A DNA stretch of 64,000 nt from Cyprinodon diabolis (lineage: Eukaryota; Chordata; Actinopteri; Cyprinodontiformes; Cyprinodontidae): NCBI GenBank assembly GCA_030533445.1, contig CM060080.1, forward strand, positions 4,778,052 to 4,842,051, in the 5' to 3' direction. A program made the translations under genes and the position numbers. A model generated the notes under the pieces. That model searched no databases and was not told where the DNA came from. It saw nothing but the letters and a program-made list of their open reading frames with translations. Below, in pieces: positions 46,563-58,105 of the stretch (its first letter is position 1; every line of letters starts with the position of its first letter).

Positions 46563-47204
46563 TTGGTTTTGCCAGCCACAAGAACAAAAGGACATCATTT
46601 TGTTCTCACTTCTCGTTCTCGACACATCATCTGGGCAGTAAAATATAATTATTTTTATGATTCTTAATATAATGCATTTTGCTCTCCTCATAATCCTCCT
46701 CATCAATCAAAACATGCCTCCTCTGTGTTGCTGTTGCGGTTTATTTGCGGGTGTGGCGTACGCTACCATGGATGGGACTTTTCTGTGAGTCTAGTTGCAG
46801 AATTTCTCGCAAAGTATGAATACTTAGAGGCAAAACAAACTTTTTTCCTGCTATCTTTAGAACACAAACAAATGCTTTATTTTTAATGGAGTATAAGGCG
46901 GCCTGTAAAGAGCAGTCCTGGTGCTACGTCTTCTTCAAACCAATCATTTAACTATTGATAACCGTAGTCTTTGAGGAGCCAAATATAAAAAACATAAACG
47001 TTTCACTGTAAAATGTATGTTATTTAGCACACTTTTATGACATTTATTGTTTTCTTTTTCTAACATTCTACATTGTGTATCTACATATACATATATATAA
47101 ATTATAAATGTATGTGTAAATCTTAAATTATATCGACATTTTAATATCTATCTCCCATCTTAACACATTCTAAATTAGCTATAAAAGCCTATAAAATACC
47201 TAAT
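46563..47204. other. No gene recognised
   Basis: AT-rich spacer with a short ATATACATATATATA tract near 47086. Confidence 0.4.
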
Positions 47205-47640
47205 TGCAAACTCTCTTGGTTTCATTTCCATTTGGTGTTTTCCTAGTTGTTTTCTGGTTGTATTTCAGAACTTATGTATTTCTAGTTTACTCTCTATTGC
47301 CCACCAGTGCTAGTCTCCTCTCCACTAGCTCCCTTTTAGTTGATTCTGTCCACACCTGCTCCCCATCAGCTGATTAGCCCATTCTTTGTTCTGTCTCACA
47401 TATATACACCTCCTGTGCAGTTCCTAATTGAAGGATTGTCTTCACAACTGCATTCCCTTGGTTTAATTCCTGACTAGTGTCTCATTGTTTTCTGGTTCCT
47501 GGGTTTCTCGTTGATCAGGTCTGGAATATGTTTTTGGAATTTTTACTTCTTCAATAAATTTAGAAAGAAATCATCTCTGTCTCTTCAGCTCTGCATTTGG
47601 GTCCTCAATAAATATCCACTAATCCTGAAACTCAAACATG
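47205..47640 (+). mobile_element. Degenerate LTR of the TGTCA family, plus strand
   Basis: Ends with CTTCAGCTCTGCATTTGGGTCCTC and then ATCCTGA, matching the 3' end of the inner LTR at 44801 read on its own strand. Upstream are CAATAAATTTAG (polyadenylation-like), CACCTGCTCCCCATCAGCTGATTAG and CATATATACACC (TATA-like), the layout of a fish LTR. The left end is too decayed to place and no TSD was seen. Confidence 0.65.
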
Positions 47641-49796
47641 CATCACATGCTATAGCATCACTTTATTGTTGGTGTTCTTTAACTTTTCATATGTGTACAT
47701 AGTAGCTATATTAAAATTGGGTGACTAGAACAGACCAAGCTGCATCAGTTCAAACATGACTCAAAGTTGTTTTTTTTAATTCTCGGAAATAATACGTCTT
47801 TTTTGAACAGCAGTAATAAAGATATTCTTGAGAAAAGGCAAGTGTTGTTGTATTATGTTTGTTCTACATCATGTCAACCACAAATGCAGAAAATTTCAGA
47901 CCTCTAGCTACAACAGTTCCAGAGCTGTGGGGTATGCAACTTTTTGTGTCAGCTTGGAGCTGAGTGCAATGGCAATTTTACCAGTGGATTTTTTTGCGTT
48001 CTGAATTATTACCCCAACTTAAGGTCGGAGGCGAGTTTTAAAAACATGTTTAACTTAGATTTCAATTATTCGTAATTATATTTTGAATGTAAGTTGCTGC
48101 ATAGAGTTCTCAGTTTGACAATGATTTAAGCTGGATTCTCCCTTTAATTTGTTGTCCTGACACACAGCAGTTGGACATGTTCACAGAACATCATATCAGT
48201 CCCAAAGTTATTTAATTAAATCCAATAAAGTAACATCCGCCTTTAATTGCATAACTTTAGTCATGACCATATGTAAGGGTAGAAAGGCAGTAGAACGACC
48301 GATAAATCGAGAACTCTGCCTTATTTTGAAGAAGTTCAAATATCTTGAGGTTCTGTTCATGATCATTACAATAAAACTTATATGTCAGAGCATTGTAAAT
48401 AAATTTTTACTTTATTTTCGTTTGTGCTTGTGGATAAAATAAAAGTGAAATAATTAACTTTTTTTTTTTTTTTTTACAATTTAGATTAATATTTCTTATA
48501 AAGTCAAGTGCTCTGTAGACTTTTAACAGAAAGTCTGGCCAGCTTAGGATCAACATCCTAAACCTGCAGGCTTAAAGTATTTTAACATTTAAATTGTAGA
48601 AGCTTTTGTCTCAGCAGCAGTTCTCCAGACCTTTGACCTTTTCTAAGCATTGGTCTCTGTACCTTTTAAAAAATGAATTTGATTCAGCCCTGATATAAAA
48701 ATATTGAATTATCAGTTTTTTAAACTGCTTGGATCAGGAAAAACAACGTTTAACCTCAGGATGAAGGCTGTCTCATGATTTGATTGAACTAACTTGCGTT
48801 TTAACTGACTGATGGCAGTCAGGCCGGCTGTTCCTCTCTATAAGCCTAATCCTGTTTCTATGCCAGTTGGTGTATTTTTATTGTGTCTTACACCAGGTGG
48901 ATTATGTTGCTTATTTCACAATGAATCAAACAAAAGCTAATACTAATCCAGCATGAGGCTCCAGCATGAGGTCTTACACTCCGGATTAATTTGCAACATT
49001 CCCCAACCAGCCTAATCCTCAAGGAGGCAGCCGGGATGGTAGCCTAACTGACAGTTTCTGCCTCGTTACGGCTGGGTGATGTGCTTCACCTGGCTTTTCC
49101 CCTTGGAAAATCCATTCTGATGAGAGAGACAAAGCAAAGTTATTACACACAGAATAAAGTGGGGAAAAAACTTTCCCAGCAGCTTTTATTTGGCAGCCAT
49201 TAAACCTGTCTGGAAGCTTTTTGGAGTATGTTCCGCTCCTCTTAAGGTTCAGGTTTTGACATTTTGAAATCAATAGGAGGCAGGGAAATGTTTTCTTTGT
49301 GTACGGTTTCGTGATGAGGGGGTGAAAACACTTCAATCAGGCCTGCAGAGGACTTGACACAGGAGACGGAGGGATCGATCCATAATGAGTGGAGCTCTAC
49401 CTGGGGTTCCACTCAACACGCATCTCTTCTTAGCAACTTCAGATTCAGCAAATACACCAACTGCACTTCCTTTCCACATTACATCGACCCAATAAAGTAT
49501 ATTTATCTGAAAACTGGAACCCTGGTTTTCCAGCAGATTTTATACCACTTAAAAAAGTATTTTTTTTTCTTTAAAAGTGGGATATGAGTTTATTACGACT
49601 GTTCACACACTTTAACAGACTCAAATACTGGGTTTCAGATTCATTGCACTCTGGTTTACAGAACTCTCATTGCCGGCATCATTTATGAGATTTGTGGCAA
49701 AGATATGTCAAATCATATCCCTCACCCCCAAAGAGAGTAAAGAATAATTCTTAATGTTTGCTTATAATATTCTACACTTTATGAAAAAAAAAAAAG

Positions 49797-49798
<2 letters not shown>
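47641..49798. other. No gene recognised; candidate conserved stretch at 48960-49300
   Basis: AT-rich unique DNA with poly-T near 48460-48475. The interval 48960-49300 is of higher complexity (for example TTTATTTGGCAGCCATTAAAC) and might be conserved; the 105-residue minus ORF over it has no domain. Confidence 0.3.

Positions 49799-49881
<83 letters not shown>
49799..49881. repeat. (AT)n microsatellite, about 41 units
   Basis: Perfect alternating AT. The minus ORF with repeated Tyr-Ile across it is an artefact of the repeat. Confidence 0.97.
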
Positions 49882-49884
<3 letters not shown>

Positions 49885-50124
49885 TTTTATAAGAACAGAA
49901 ATGCATGTGAAAATTTGCCAGTGATACATTAGCAATTATTGTTAAAGAGGGAATAACCTTTCCACAAGGTAAGAATGGCTTCATACAAAAAATTAACATT
50001 AAAGTGAACATTTAACCTGTAGTTGAGCTTAATTTTTTTTTTAAACCATTTCTTTAGTCTCTGGACAAAAACATGCCATGACTCAAATCCTTAAGAACAG
50101 TTCCTACACATTTCATGATGTATT

Positions 50125-50454
50125 GGTTATTTCTTGCTGACCAGACTTTTTAAACAAGACGATGTACTTCACGTTTTCCTTGAGAAGCACCAGAATTTTT
50201 TCAGGGTTTATATTCTGCAGATTTTCTTTCCAAACATGCAAAAGCACACCAGACTGCAGTCATCTCATCAAGTGAGTGATCAGAACAAGTGATCTGAACA
50301 TGATTACTTGATGAGATGACTGCAGTCTGGTGTGCTTTTGCATGTTTGGAAAGAAAACCTGCAGAATCTAAACCCTGAAAAAATTCTGGTGCTTCTCCAG
50401 GAAAACTTGAAGTACATCGTCTTGTTTAAAAAGTTTGGTCAGCAAGAAATAACC
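50125..50454. repeat. Long near-perfect inverted repeat, 149-bp arms, 32-bp loop
   Basis: The arm 50125-50273 is the reverse complement of 50306-50454 with about five mismatches in 149 bases by my reading and no gaps. The spacer is 50274-50305. A transcript in either direction would fold into a hairpin of about 149 base pairs. It could be a foldback transposon or a recent inverted duplication; no TSD is evident at the arm ends. Neither arm carries a recognised protein or RNA motif. The high identity suggests recent origin or selection for pairing. Confidence 0.93.
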
Positions 50455-50559
50455 AAGAGATCATTATCTATACCAAAAACTAACCTGTTTGCAGTGGTTT
50501 AATGAATTTAGTTTCAATCAGTAAAAAAATAAAAATTATTTCATCATGATCACTGAGTC

Positions 50560-51055
50560 CGGAAAAGACCATTTTTGCCCAAATATAGTAACCCCTCCCT
50601 CCTGCCATCTTCCGGCAGTGACGTCACGGTGCGGTAAGCCTAGCGTCATTCTCCCCGCTTTACAAGCAAAATCAATGGGAACTACTAGACACATCTGCAA
50701 TCAACAACAATTATTGAAGATTTCCAGAGGACTTCACCGTTGAAATTCACCAGAGCTATAGTGAAACTGATAATGCCCACGTGCATGGCAGCTGGATGTT
50801 GGAATACATCGGGTAAAAGTGGAAAAAAGATTTGTTATTTCACCTTTACTTTCATGATTCTCCATGGACGGTTTTGTTGTTGGATTGCCAACTTGAAGAG
50901 GGAGGATTTGCCATCGAACTTCTGGCCAGAGAAAATGGATCCGTTACTATGCATTGTTGTGTGCAGCCACACAACCATTTCTGGAACCAGTTTGACACCC
51001 CTGGTTTAATTGATCAATGTGTGTCAAGAGTGTTTTTATTGAGTTTAAAGTAGAA
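50560..51055 (+). pseudogene. THAP-domain relic, probably from a DNA transposon
   Basis: The frame with ATG at 50773 reads MPTCMAAGCWNTSGK, then KICYFTF, CCWIANLKRED, NFWPEKMD and CSH. This follows the THAP zinc-finger layout: a start Met just before a C..C pair, a Phe-containing segment, W..(N/A).KRE(D/N), W.P, and a final Cys..His. The FP of the family is changed and the last pair is imperfect, so the domain is decayed. THAP domains bind DNA and occur in P-element-like transposases and host regulators. Upstream, 50600-50660 has a GC-rich promoter-like piece with TGACGTCA. A gene fragment cannot be excluded. Confidence 0.55.
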
Positions 51056-51119
51056 GAATTTAATCCCTAAAACTAAATATGAAAAACTGAAATTTGATAA
51101 AGATTGAAAATCTAAAATC

Positions 51120-51122
51120 TGT

Positions 51123-51142
<20 letters not shown>
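51120..51142. repeat. Poly-A tract
   Basis: An uninterrupted run of more than 20 A just right of the THAP relic. It may be a retroposon tail or a simple repeat. Confidence 0.8.
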
Positions 51143-51154
<12 letters not shown>

Positions 51155-51274
51155 TAAAAGAATTTGCAAAAGAATTTCCTACATTTTTAATTTTTTTTAA
51201 AAGAAATAATTCTAAAGAATAAAATATAAAAAAAAATACAGAAAAATAAAACAAAAAAACCACTATGGTTGCAT

Positions 51275-51424
51275 TTATAATGCCCTGCGATGGACTGGCG
51301 ACATGTCCAGGGTGTAACCCGCCTCTCGCCCGTAGACAGCTGGGGAAAGGCACCAGCACCCCTTGCGACCTGCTTTGGATAAGCGTGATGGAAAATGGAT
51401 GGATGGATGGATGGATGGATGGGT
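51275..51424 (+). mobile_element. SINE/RTE-type 3' end with (GATG)n tail
   Basis: CCCTGCGATGGACTGGCGAC, ATGTCCAGGGTGTAACCCGC, CTCTCGCCC, CAGCTGGGGAAAGGCACCAG, then GATAAGCGTGATGGAAAATGG and about seven GATG units. This 3' end is very common in fish, is carried by a tRNA-derived SINE and resembles that of an RTE/Rex3-type LINE partner. The SINE on the minus strand at 26622-26910 has the related CCAGGGTGT. The 5' head is missing here. Confidence 0.75.
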
Positions 51425-54400
51425 GTATTTATGATATATTTATATATACTTTTCAAAGTTTCATTCATAGATACATTTTTTTTATTTCCTTTTTAGAATT
51501 AGTTATTTTCTTGCAAAAATTACAGAACAAAGTTCACTCCATATACATTACCTACATTTCTATTCATACCTTCAAATCCTGTGGTATTTATTATGATGGC
51601 AATAAAATTATTTGAAAATGTATACAATTAAATGGGTCAAAGAAGGTTTATTTATGAGGCACATTTCAGTAGCAGTACATTGAAAAACAATATGAAACAC
51701 ACATTGCATATAGGTAATTAAATAATTAATGAACATGAATAATTAAAGTGATCTATGATAAATTATTAATGTGTTGAGATAATTATGAAAAATAAAATTA
51801 TTTTAATCAAATAACAGACTTAAATTAATCATGTTTAAGAGCACAGTCAAAGACTTTTCTAAACAAAAAAGTTTTAATCTCTATTTAAAGTCACTGTTTT
51901 ACAGTTTTCTGCAAGTTTGTATGGACAGAAACTTTTGTCTCCTGAAACTGAATTAAAGTTGCCCTGAGTGAATCTGTTTATGGAAAATTATGAATTAAAT
52001 GTATCAGTTTAACTGTGAATCTCACTAAACTGAATCTGTGTTTAATCATGTGAAATTAAACAAAAAAACAAGAACAATAATAGTTAGACAGGTATTTAAA
52101 TTTGCTTTGAAACTGTATTCTATTGCATTGAAAATGCTGTTTTGACCAAGTTCGCATTCAGTTCTAAATTTCTCATTTATTTTTTTGCCACACTTTTATT
52201 CCTGGAAAAAAAACATTTTTTAGGCTGCAAGAAAGCTGAGACTGGATTTGAGGTTCACCTTCCAGCAGGACCACAACCCACCGAAAAAGAAATATTTGGA
52301 AACAGTGGAAAAGGTTTAGATCAATGGCAGACATGTGTTAGAATGCCTCGTCAAATTCTAGACTGAAACACATTTGTCATCCTGTGAAGACGTGAAAAGT
52401 GAGATTTACAGATGATCTCCACCTGAGATTTAGTTATTTCCCCAAAACTGATTAAAATATATTTAAATCTCTACATAAACACAGTTGGTAGAGCCATACC
52501 TGCAGCTGTAATTTGCAGAAAAAGGTAATTGTAGTATTAACTCTAGAGGAATGAATAGAGCTTTGTCTCTTAGCATTTGAACACTATAGGTGTGCTTATC
52601 TGCTTTTGTGGGTCAAAATAGGCTATAAATATTCTCTTGTTGTCCCCTTATCTTAATCATCTTCCCTCCCTCCTCACTAAGACGGCCCCAGCAACCTCTC
52701 CAGATATTTATTGGCCATTTCAAAAGATGCCATTGTATCATCAAGTTAGCCTAGTTAATTAAGCATCAGCGGCCCTCGTCGCTTGCATTCGCATTCCCCC
52801 TGGGCCTCACAGCTGCTCTGGTTATTGAGGTTAAGTGCTAAAGCATGTTCCCCCTTACAACACGACTTACAGCGGTAGAGTGCCAATAGATTTCTAGTTA
52901 CCCTGCAGAAAGTGTCTCAGTAATTTGTAGAGGGAAACAGAAAGTGAGAGCTGAAAGAGGCGTGCATTTTGTTTTTATGAAAACATGACAAAAACATTTT
53001 ATTCTACAATATAATCACTGCAGCAGACTTTTTTTTATGTTTCTATGTTTTAGGCATTTTTGTACCTTTGTAGAAACCTACATATAATTTGTGTTTTGAT
53101 TTTCTGCTGGTGCTCCTGATATGATTTCCTCTCGGTTCATGACTTTAAAATGCACAGATGAAAACTTTTTTATTCATAGTCAGCGCTGTTGCTAACTGAA
53201 TTTTTTTTCTCAATTTTCAAGACTGAAATTCAGAAAAAGGGAAAATTTGTAGTGAACCATTCTGCTTGTAATTTACTACAGTGAAAAAAATCAACACTTC
53301 TGGCAGAAAGTATAAGTTAAAATAATAAAATTCTGCCACGTAGTAATTTACAGTACAAGTGTAAGTTATAAATTCTGCTCCGCTCAGAGTCCAATGCACA
53401 ATGAACAATGGCTCTAACTGTTCTAACGTACAATAAGTTTAGGGCAATGATCCCAATTCTTCAAAAACTGCTCCTGCTATATTATCTATAGCAGTACCAA
53501 AGGTCTCACTTTTCTCAATCTGTCTTATACTTATGATGATTTAATTGCACTATAATAATGTAGTTATGAGAAAACTTTGCATCAGATGACTCAAACTCAA
53601 AAGTCTGTCTCCATTAAGTTTTTTCCTTCCTTAAAAGTGTCTTTGAGCTAATAATATACCTGTGGAAGACTAGAGAATCCAAAACATTGATACCAAATCA
53701 GACTGTTGCTGCAGTAAATCACTGCTTCCTTCATTTGGCTCAGACGCTGTGAAAAACAAAACTGTCACTGCTGACGCTCATTATTATGGCTAAACATGCA
53801 GAAGAATCTCAAGCTTATGTCTTTAAAAAGCTGTTCTCTTTTTAAAGCTCTTTAGAAAAAAAAAGTTTTTCTTTAGATGACAAACTTTACTCTCACAAAT
53901 AACAGCTATTGCCTCTATGTTCCGTACTACAGATATCTGCATCCAGGGAACAGTTTCTCTGAGGAGTGAATTTGTTCCACTATTATTGGATGCAAAAACA
54001 TTTTGGAAACGAAAGCTTGAATAAAATAAAAAAAGGTTTTAAAAAGAAACTTTACTGTTTTGTCAGATTCTATTTTTTCAGGCACTTTATTTTTCCTTTT
54101 TTTTCAGCTTCATTTTTTTCCCCAGATGTATATTTAATAAGAGCAAATATTGTGTTCCGTTTCCTTTTTTTAAATTGTGTTTCACAAGCCACATTCTCCT
54201 CTCTTCAAACCCGATAGAAACACACACTTTTGAGGCGTACATTGACAAACAAAAAAGTAAAAACGCGTCTTTGCTCCTTCTTTCAAATGAAAGCCAGCCC
54301 CCAGAAGATCTGTAAAATGCAGTTTGAAAACAGAGCTTTTTATAAAACTCAATCTGGAAAGAGAGAAATCTGAAAACATAAAGTTTAAACATATACTTGG

Positions 54401-54456
54401 AAAAGTAAAATAATAAAATAAAAACCAGGTGTACCTTAAGTACTAACTCCATGCTT
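51425..54456. other. No gene recognised; candidate conserved stretch at 52590-52960
   Basis: AT-rich unique DNA except 52590-52960, which is high-complexity and includes TAGTTAATTAAGCATCAGCGG and GGTTATTGAGGTTAAGTGC. The 121-residue minus ORF at 54087-54452 is hydrophobic and Phe/Lys-rich by composition, without a domain. Confidence 0.35.
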
Positions 54457-54753
54457 TACACTGCAAAAAAAATTTGAATCTTTATAAGTCATTTTTTCTT
54501 AAAATACGTGTATTTTTTCTTGGATTGACGAGGTAAATGAGACACTTTGCCAGTGGAACAAGACAATTTACATTTAAAATAAGAAAAAACTATTGCATTG
54601 TCTTATTTCAAGTGCATTTTATCTAATTATCTTATTTCAAGAGTAAAATTACCAATTCCTTTGGCAAATCCTCTTACTTACCTACTCAAATTAAGGGTAA
54701 ATACACTTAATTTAAGTAATTTTTACTTATTTCTAGATTGTTTTTGCAGTGTA
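54457..54753. mobile_element. Small MITE with CACTGCAAAAA ends and TA flanks
   Basis: CACTGCAAAAAAAA at 54459 is the inverted copy of TGTTTTTGCAGTG ending at 54751. Both ends are flanked by TA (54457-54458, 54752-54753), the target duplicated by Tc1/mariner transposons. Length is 293 bp. The interior is AT-rich with repeated CTTATTTCAAG words and no transposase. Confidence 0.75.
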
Positions 54754-55675
54754 GAAGTTGGATATACACTAAAATACCTTATTTAATCCTAGTAGTATTT
54801 AGCTTTTATCCATACCGCTTCTTTTATTGAGATTCAAGACCTCATTTACAAGTGAGACCTGCTTATAGAGCACAACTACTTTGCGAGTTTTTCATCTGCC
54901 TCAGAAAGATTGCCATTCCTTCATTATTTCTCTGATTGGAGCAAGTCTCAGACATGTTGCCAGTGTTTGTGAGAGCAGCAGTTCTGGTTTAAAATTACAA
55001 TTTTTACCAAACTGATTTTTCTTCTTCTATTCAAAAAATCACCTCTCATCTGTGGTGATAAAGTTGAGGAGTTTTCCTGCTAGCAGACAGACTGCAGCTA
55101 AAATGTTCTGTTATTTCCATCCGTCAGTAGAATATAAATATCTAAAAACATTGTTATATTTACTGCTAGTCTTTCTATAATTTGTTGTCAAATACTAAAC
55201 AACCACTAAAATACTACAAAAAAAATAAATAAATAAATAAACTAAATCACTACTAAAGTGGGATTCTATTCCCCTAAATCTGTTGTTCTAAATCTTTTTG
55301 GGATGTCTCTCTCCCTATCCATTATCTGGGTCCCTAACCACCTGTTTCAAAAAAAGATGGAGGCTACTTGCTCTGAATATACAAATATGCTCGCAAGAGT
55401 ATTTTTTTCAGTGCATAAACTTTAAAATACTCATCAAAAAACAAAATTCAAAATTGAAAACATGCAAGAATTGCATCAACGATGGAGACTGAACAGCTTC
55501 CATCTTTGTCTGACATGTAAAGTTGCAGAACGGTAGCCGGTACTTTCTTTTGCAATGTTAGGGAACTTGAGCTAACTCTCCTATAATAAAATTTTAAGTC
55601 ACACTGCTTTCAGCACAGGTTAAGATAACACAGATCTGAAAAAAGATGTTAAATATTTTGTATTTACCATATAAT
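54754..55675. other. No gene recognised
   Basis: AT-rich unique DNA with a short AAATAAATAAAT run near 55220. No supported feature. Confidence 0.4.
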
Positions 55676-55770
55676 TGTAGGGTGACCAGAAGTTCTCTTT
55701 TTCCCGGACATATCCTACCTTTCACACCTAAAAAAAGGTCCAGGGGGAATTTCAAAATCGTTTGGGATTT
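55676..55770 (+). repeat. Fragment of a TAGGGTGACCAGA fish transposon
   Basis: GTAGGGTGACCAGAAGTTCTC, TTTCCCGGACATATCCTACC, then AAAAAAGGTCCAGGGGGAAT and TTCAAAATCG is a common dispersed fish repeat end. A shorter trace, CGGTGACCAGATGTC, is at 41792. The opposite end was not found. Confidence 0.5.
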
Positions 55771-55974
55771 TGCTTGGCATCAGTGCAGCAGTGGAAGGCA
55801 TAAGCATAGAGAATTATGCTATGATTGAGCAGATTAACTGATATAGTAATCAATAACATATTACTTCATATTGTAAAGAAACATATTAGTTTTGAATAAC
55901 TATAAACATAATATGTTACCTTTCAGTTTGCAGAGACTCACACAGAGAAAATGTACAATTAGAAAAGCTGTATT

Positions 55975-56260
55975 CAGTTTAGTTTATTTATACAGCATCA
56001 ATCCACAACACATGCCACCCAAAGGCACTCCACTGAGACCACCCGACCAGATCATAGTCAGATTGGTCAAAAGTTCTCTGTCTGAAGAAAACCAGCTGAC
56101 ACTGACTTATTGACTCTTCTGCAAGCCCTCAGACCAAGGAAGCTCGTAGCGACAGTGGAGAGGAAACCTCAATTTTAACAGGAAGAAACCTCCAGCAGAA
56201 CCAGATACCGTGTGAGTGGTCATCTACCATCTGGGGTTTAAGGAGATAGAGTGGGACTGA
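55975..56260 (-). repeat. Dispersed repeat family B, copy 6 (3' fragment)
   Basis: TTCAGTTTAGTTTATTTATAC, CAATCCACAACACATGCCA, AAAGGCACTCCACTGAG, GAAAACCAGCTGACACTGAC, CGACAGTGGAGAGGAAA and CTCCAGCAGAACCAGAT follow the family order. It breaks off after the GGTCATCTACC module, so its 5' half is missing. Confidence 0.75.
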
Positions 56261-56404
56261 TAGAGAGACGTGATAAGGTGGAAATGAGTGAAACTTCACT
56301 TGCATGCAGGAGCGAAGATAGACCAGGAGCTAAATGATGGGGATCTTGAAAGAGGAGGTGCTGTACCGACTTTGATTGGTTGAGCTAAACAAGGGACGTC
56401 TGCC

Positions 56405-56635
56405 CTGACCCATCCTCACGACCTTCTACAGAAGCACAATAGAGAGCGTTCTGACCTACTGTATCACTGCATGGTGTGGGGGCTGCAGCGGCGCAGACTG
56501 GAAGAAGGTGAGAACTGCAGAGATCATCAGGGCTCCTCTTTCCTTAATATAAGACATTTTATTAAGGATGCATGTTGAGTCCATAACATTATCCATGACC
56601 CCTCGCACCCCCAACATGGACTGTTCTCTGAAGCT
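56405..56635 (+). pseudogene. L2-like LINE reverse transcriptase C-terminal relic
   Basis: The plus frame from 56412 reads ILTTFYRSTIESVLTYCITA then WCGGCSGADWKKV and RTAEIIRAP. After a short break, 56589-56630 reads IIHDPSHPQHGLFS. Both blocks, in this order, are characteristic of L2/CR1-type fish LINE ORF2 proteins downstream of the polymerase core (F.R..IES.LTYCIT.W, then DP.HP.H.LF). About 40 codons between the blocks are altered or lost. The 3' end of such an element is at 57890-58105, separated by a family B insertion. This is a dead fragment. Confidence 0.85.
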
Positions 56636-57119
56636 GAATGTTGAGAAAAACTGAAAAAAAAGTTGAATGTTGAAAAGAAAAACTCTAAATCATGTCAAAG
56701 TATCTGCATCAAACTGACCATATCAATGCATTTTTATTTTATTTTTTTTTGCACCATGTTTTTTTTTCTCTCAATTTTTAGATTTGATCACTGCTGCACT
56801 TTAAGAAATAGAGATGTCATGAGTGTGTTGTGTCCACAGAGCTGTGTATTGGTTTGGGGGTTGTTTTTGTTCTCTCAACTTAATTTTCAGGGTAGGCCAG
56901 GCAGGTATAGCTCCCAGCTGGCACTCATCAGCCGCAATCAAGGAAGCAGTATTTAGAGGAGTGGATTCCCTGAGGCAGATGACAGAGAGTTACCTAATAC
57001 TAGTGGTAACTGGGTTCCTCGTCAAAGACTTCCAAGTCATAGTTGTACTTGTTCACATGCTCTTACTTACCAGTCATGTTTGTCTGATTCCTCCTTAGTT
57101 TACCTTCTGCTGAAAGCTG
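56636..57119. other. Probable LINE-derived 3' sequence, otherwise unrecognised
   Basis: Lies between the LINE coding relic and the family B insertion. It contains a poly-T run near 56739-56748. The plus ORFs of 91-97 residues have no recognised domain. Confidence 0.35.
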
Positions 57120-57885
57120 GATCAATTGAATTCAGTGTATTTATAAGGCACACCAATTCACAACACATGTCATCAAAAGGCACTTTACAGTTCACCAGAT
57201 CATACAGTCAGATTCGTTCAAAGTTTTCTATCTAAGAAAGAACACAGTTGATTGCATCGACTCATTGACTCTTCAGCAATCCCTCACACTAAGCATGCTT
57301 GTAGCGACAGTGGAGAGGAAAAACTCCCTTTGAACTGGAAGAAACCTCCAGCAGAACCAGGCTCACTGTGAGCGGCCATCTGCTGAGGCCGACTGGGGTT
57401 CAAGGAGACAGAAGCAGAGATGCAGAAAGAAGCAGAGATACAAGAGGCAACCGTAAAAGGTGGCCCCGTCCAGGAAACACACAGCCAGGCAGATGAGCTC
57501 CGAGCCAGCTCCCATGTCAGAGGATGAAGAGAGCACATCCAGCCAGTCACAGTCAGAGAAACAGGACTACACTGAAAAACAGGCCGATCTCCAACCTCTA
57601 TAAACAAAGGTGTTGAGGGCAGCAGCACAGCTGATATTTCTCTCCAGGATGGAGTCACAGCCAAACAGGAACAGACCAGATGAAGCTACTATGAGAAAAA
57701 GCAGAGAGAGCAGAACGTTAGAGATTGAACTGAACAGATTCTGCAGAGTGGGAGAATAGAGATAGCTCAGGATAACCTGAGCCACTCTAACTATAAGCTT
57801 TATTAAAAAGAAAAGTTTTAAGCCTACCTTTAAAAGTAGACAGGGTGTCTGCCTCACGGACTAAAACTGGGTGCTCCCTGGTTAC
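57120..57885 (-). repeat. Dispersed repeat family B, copy 7 (most complete)
   Basis: Starts GAATTCAGTGTATTTATAAGG and runs through all modules seen elsewhere: CAATTCACAACACATGTCAT, AAAGGCACTTTACAGTTC, TTCTATCTAAGAAAG, GATTGCATCGACTCATTGAC, CGACAGTGGAGAGGAAAAAC, GCAGAACCAGGCTCACTGTG, CAGCTCCCATGTCAGAGG, GGAGTCACAGCCAAACAGG, then GCTTTATTAAAAAGAAAAG and GTAGACAGGGTGTCTGCC. It is the best reference copy in this window. The 126-residue minus ORF is the repeat read in sense and contains no known domain. Confidence 0.88.
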
Positions 57886-57889
57886 ATCT

Positions 57890-58105
57890 TCCGTGCCATC
57901 TACCTGGTCCTACCTGGTCCTCCCTGTATTGCTCCACGGATTCGCTCCCTCTTTGTAGATGCTGTTATGCCACCCCCTCAGACTGTTTTTTGAATTTTAA
58001 TTGCTGCTGCGCCAGAGTCTTGATCCGCAATCATGTCAAACAAAATTTTGTTTTGTATACACTCTGCGTATACAAAAGGACAATAAAGTTTGTCTAAGTA
58101 TTTCA
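57890..58105 (+). mobile_element. LINE 3' tail, L2-like
   Basis: Ends with ACAAAATTTTGTTTTGTATAC then AAAAGGACAATAAAGTTTGTC, a LINE-type 3' terminus with AATAAA. A small tandem CTACCTGGTC occurs twice at 57900-57921. It likely belongs with the LINE relic at 56405, in the same orientation. Confidence 0.55.

Noticed and set aside
49772..50011. ORF rich in alternating Tyr-Ile
   Set aside because: Direct product of the (AT)n microsatellite.
57284..57664. 126-residue minus-strand ORF similar to ORFs at 3768 and 10382
   Set aside because: The similarity is due to family B repeat copies and not to a gene family; no known domain and frames are broken in other copies.
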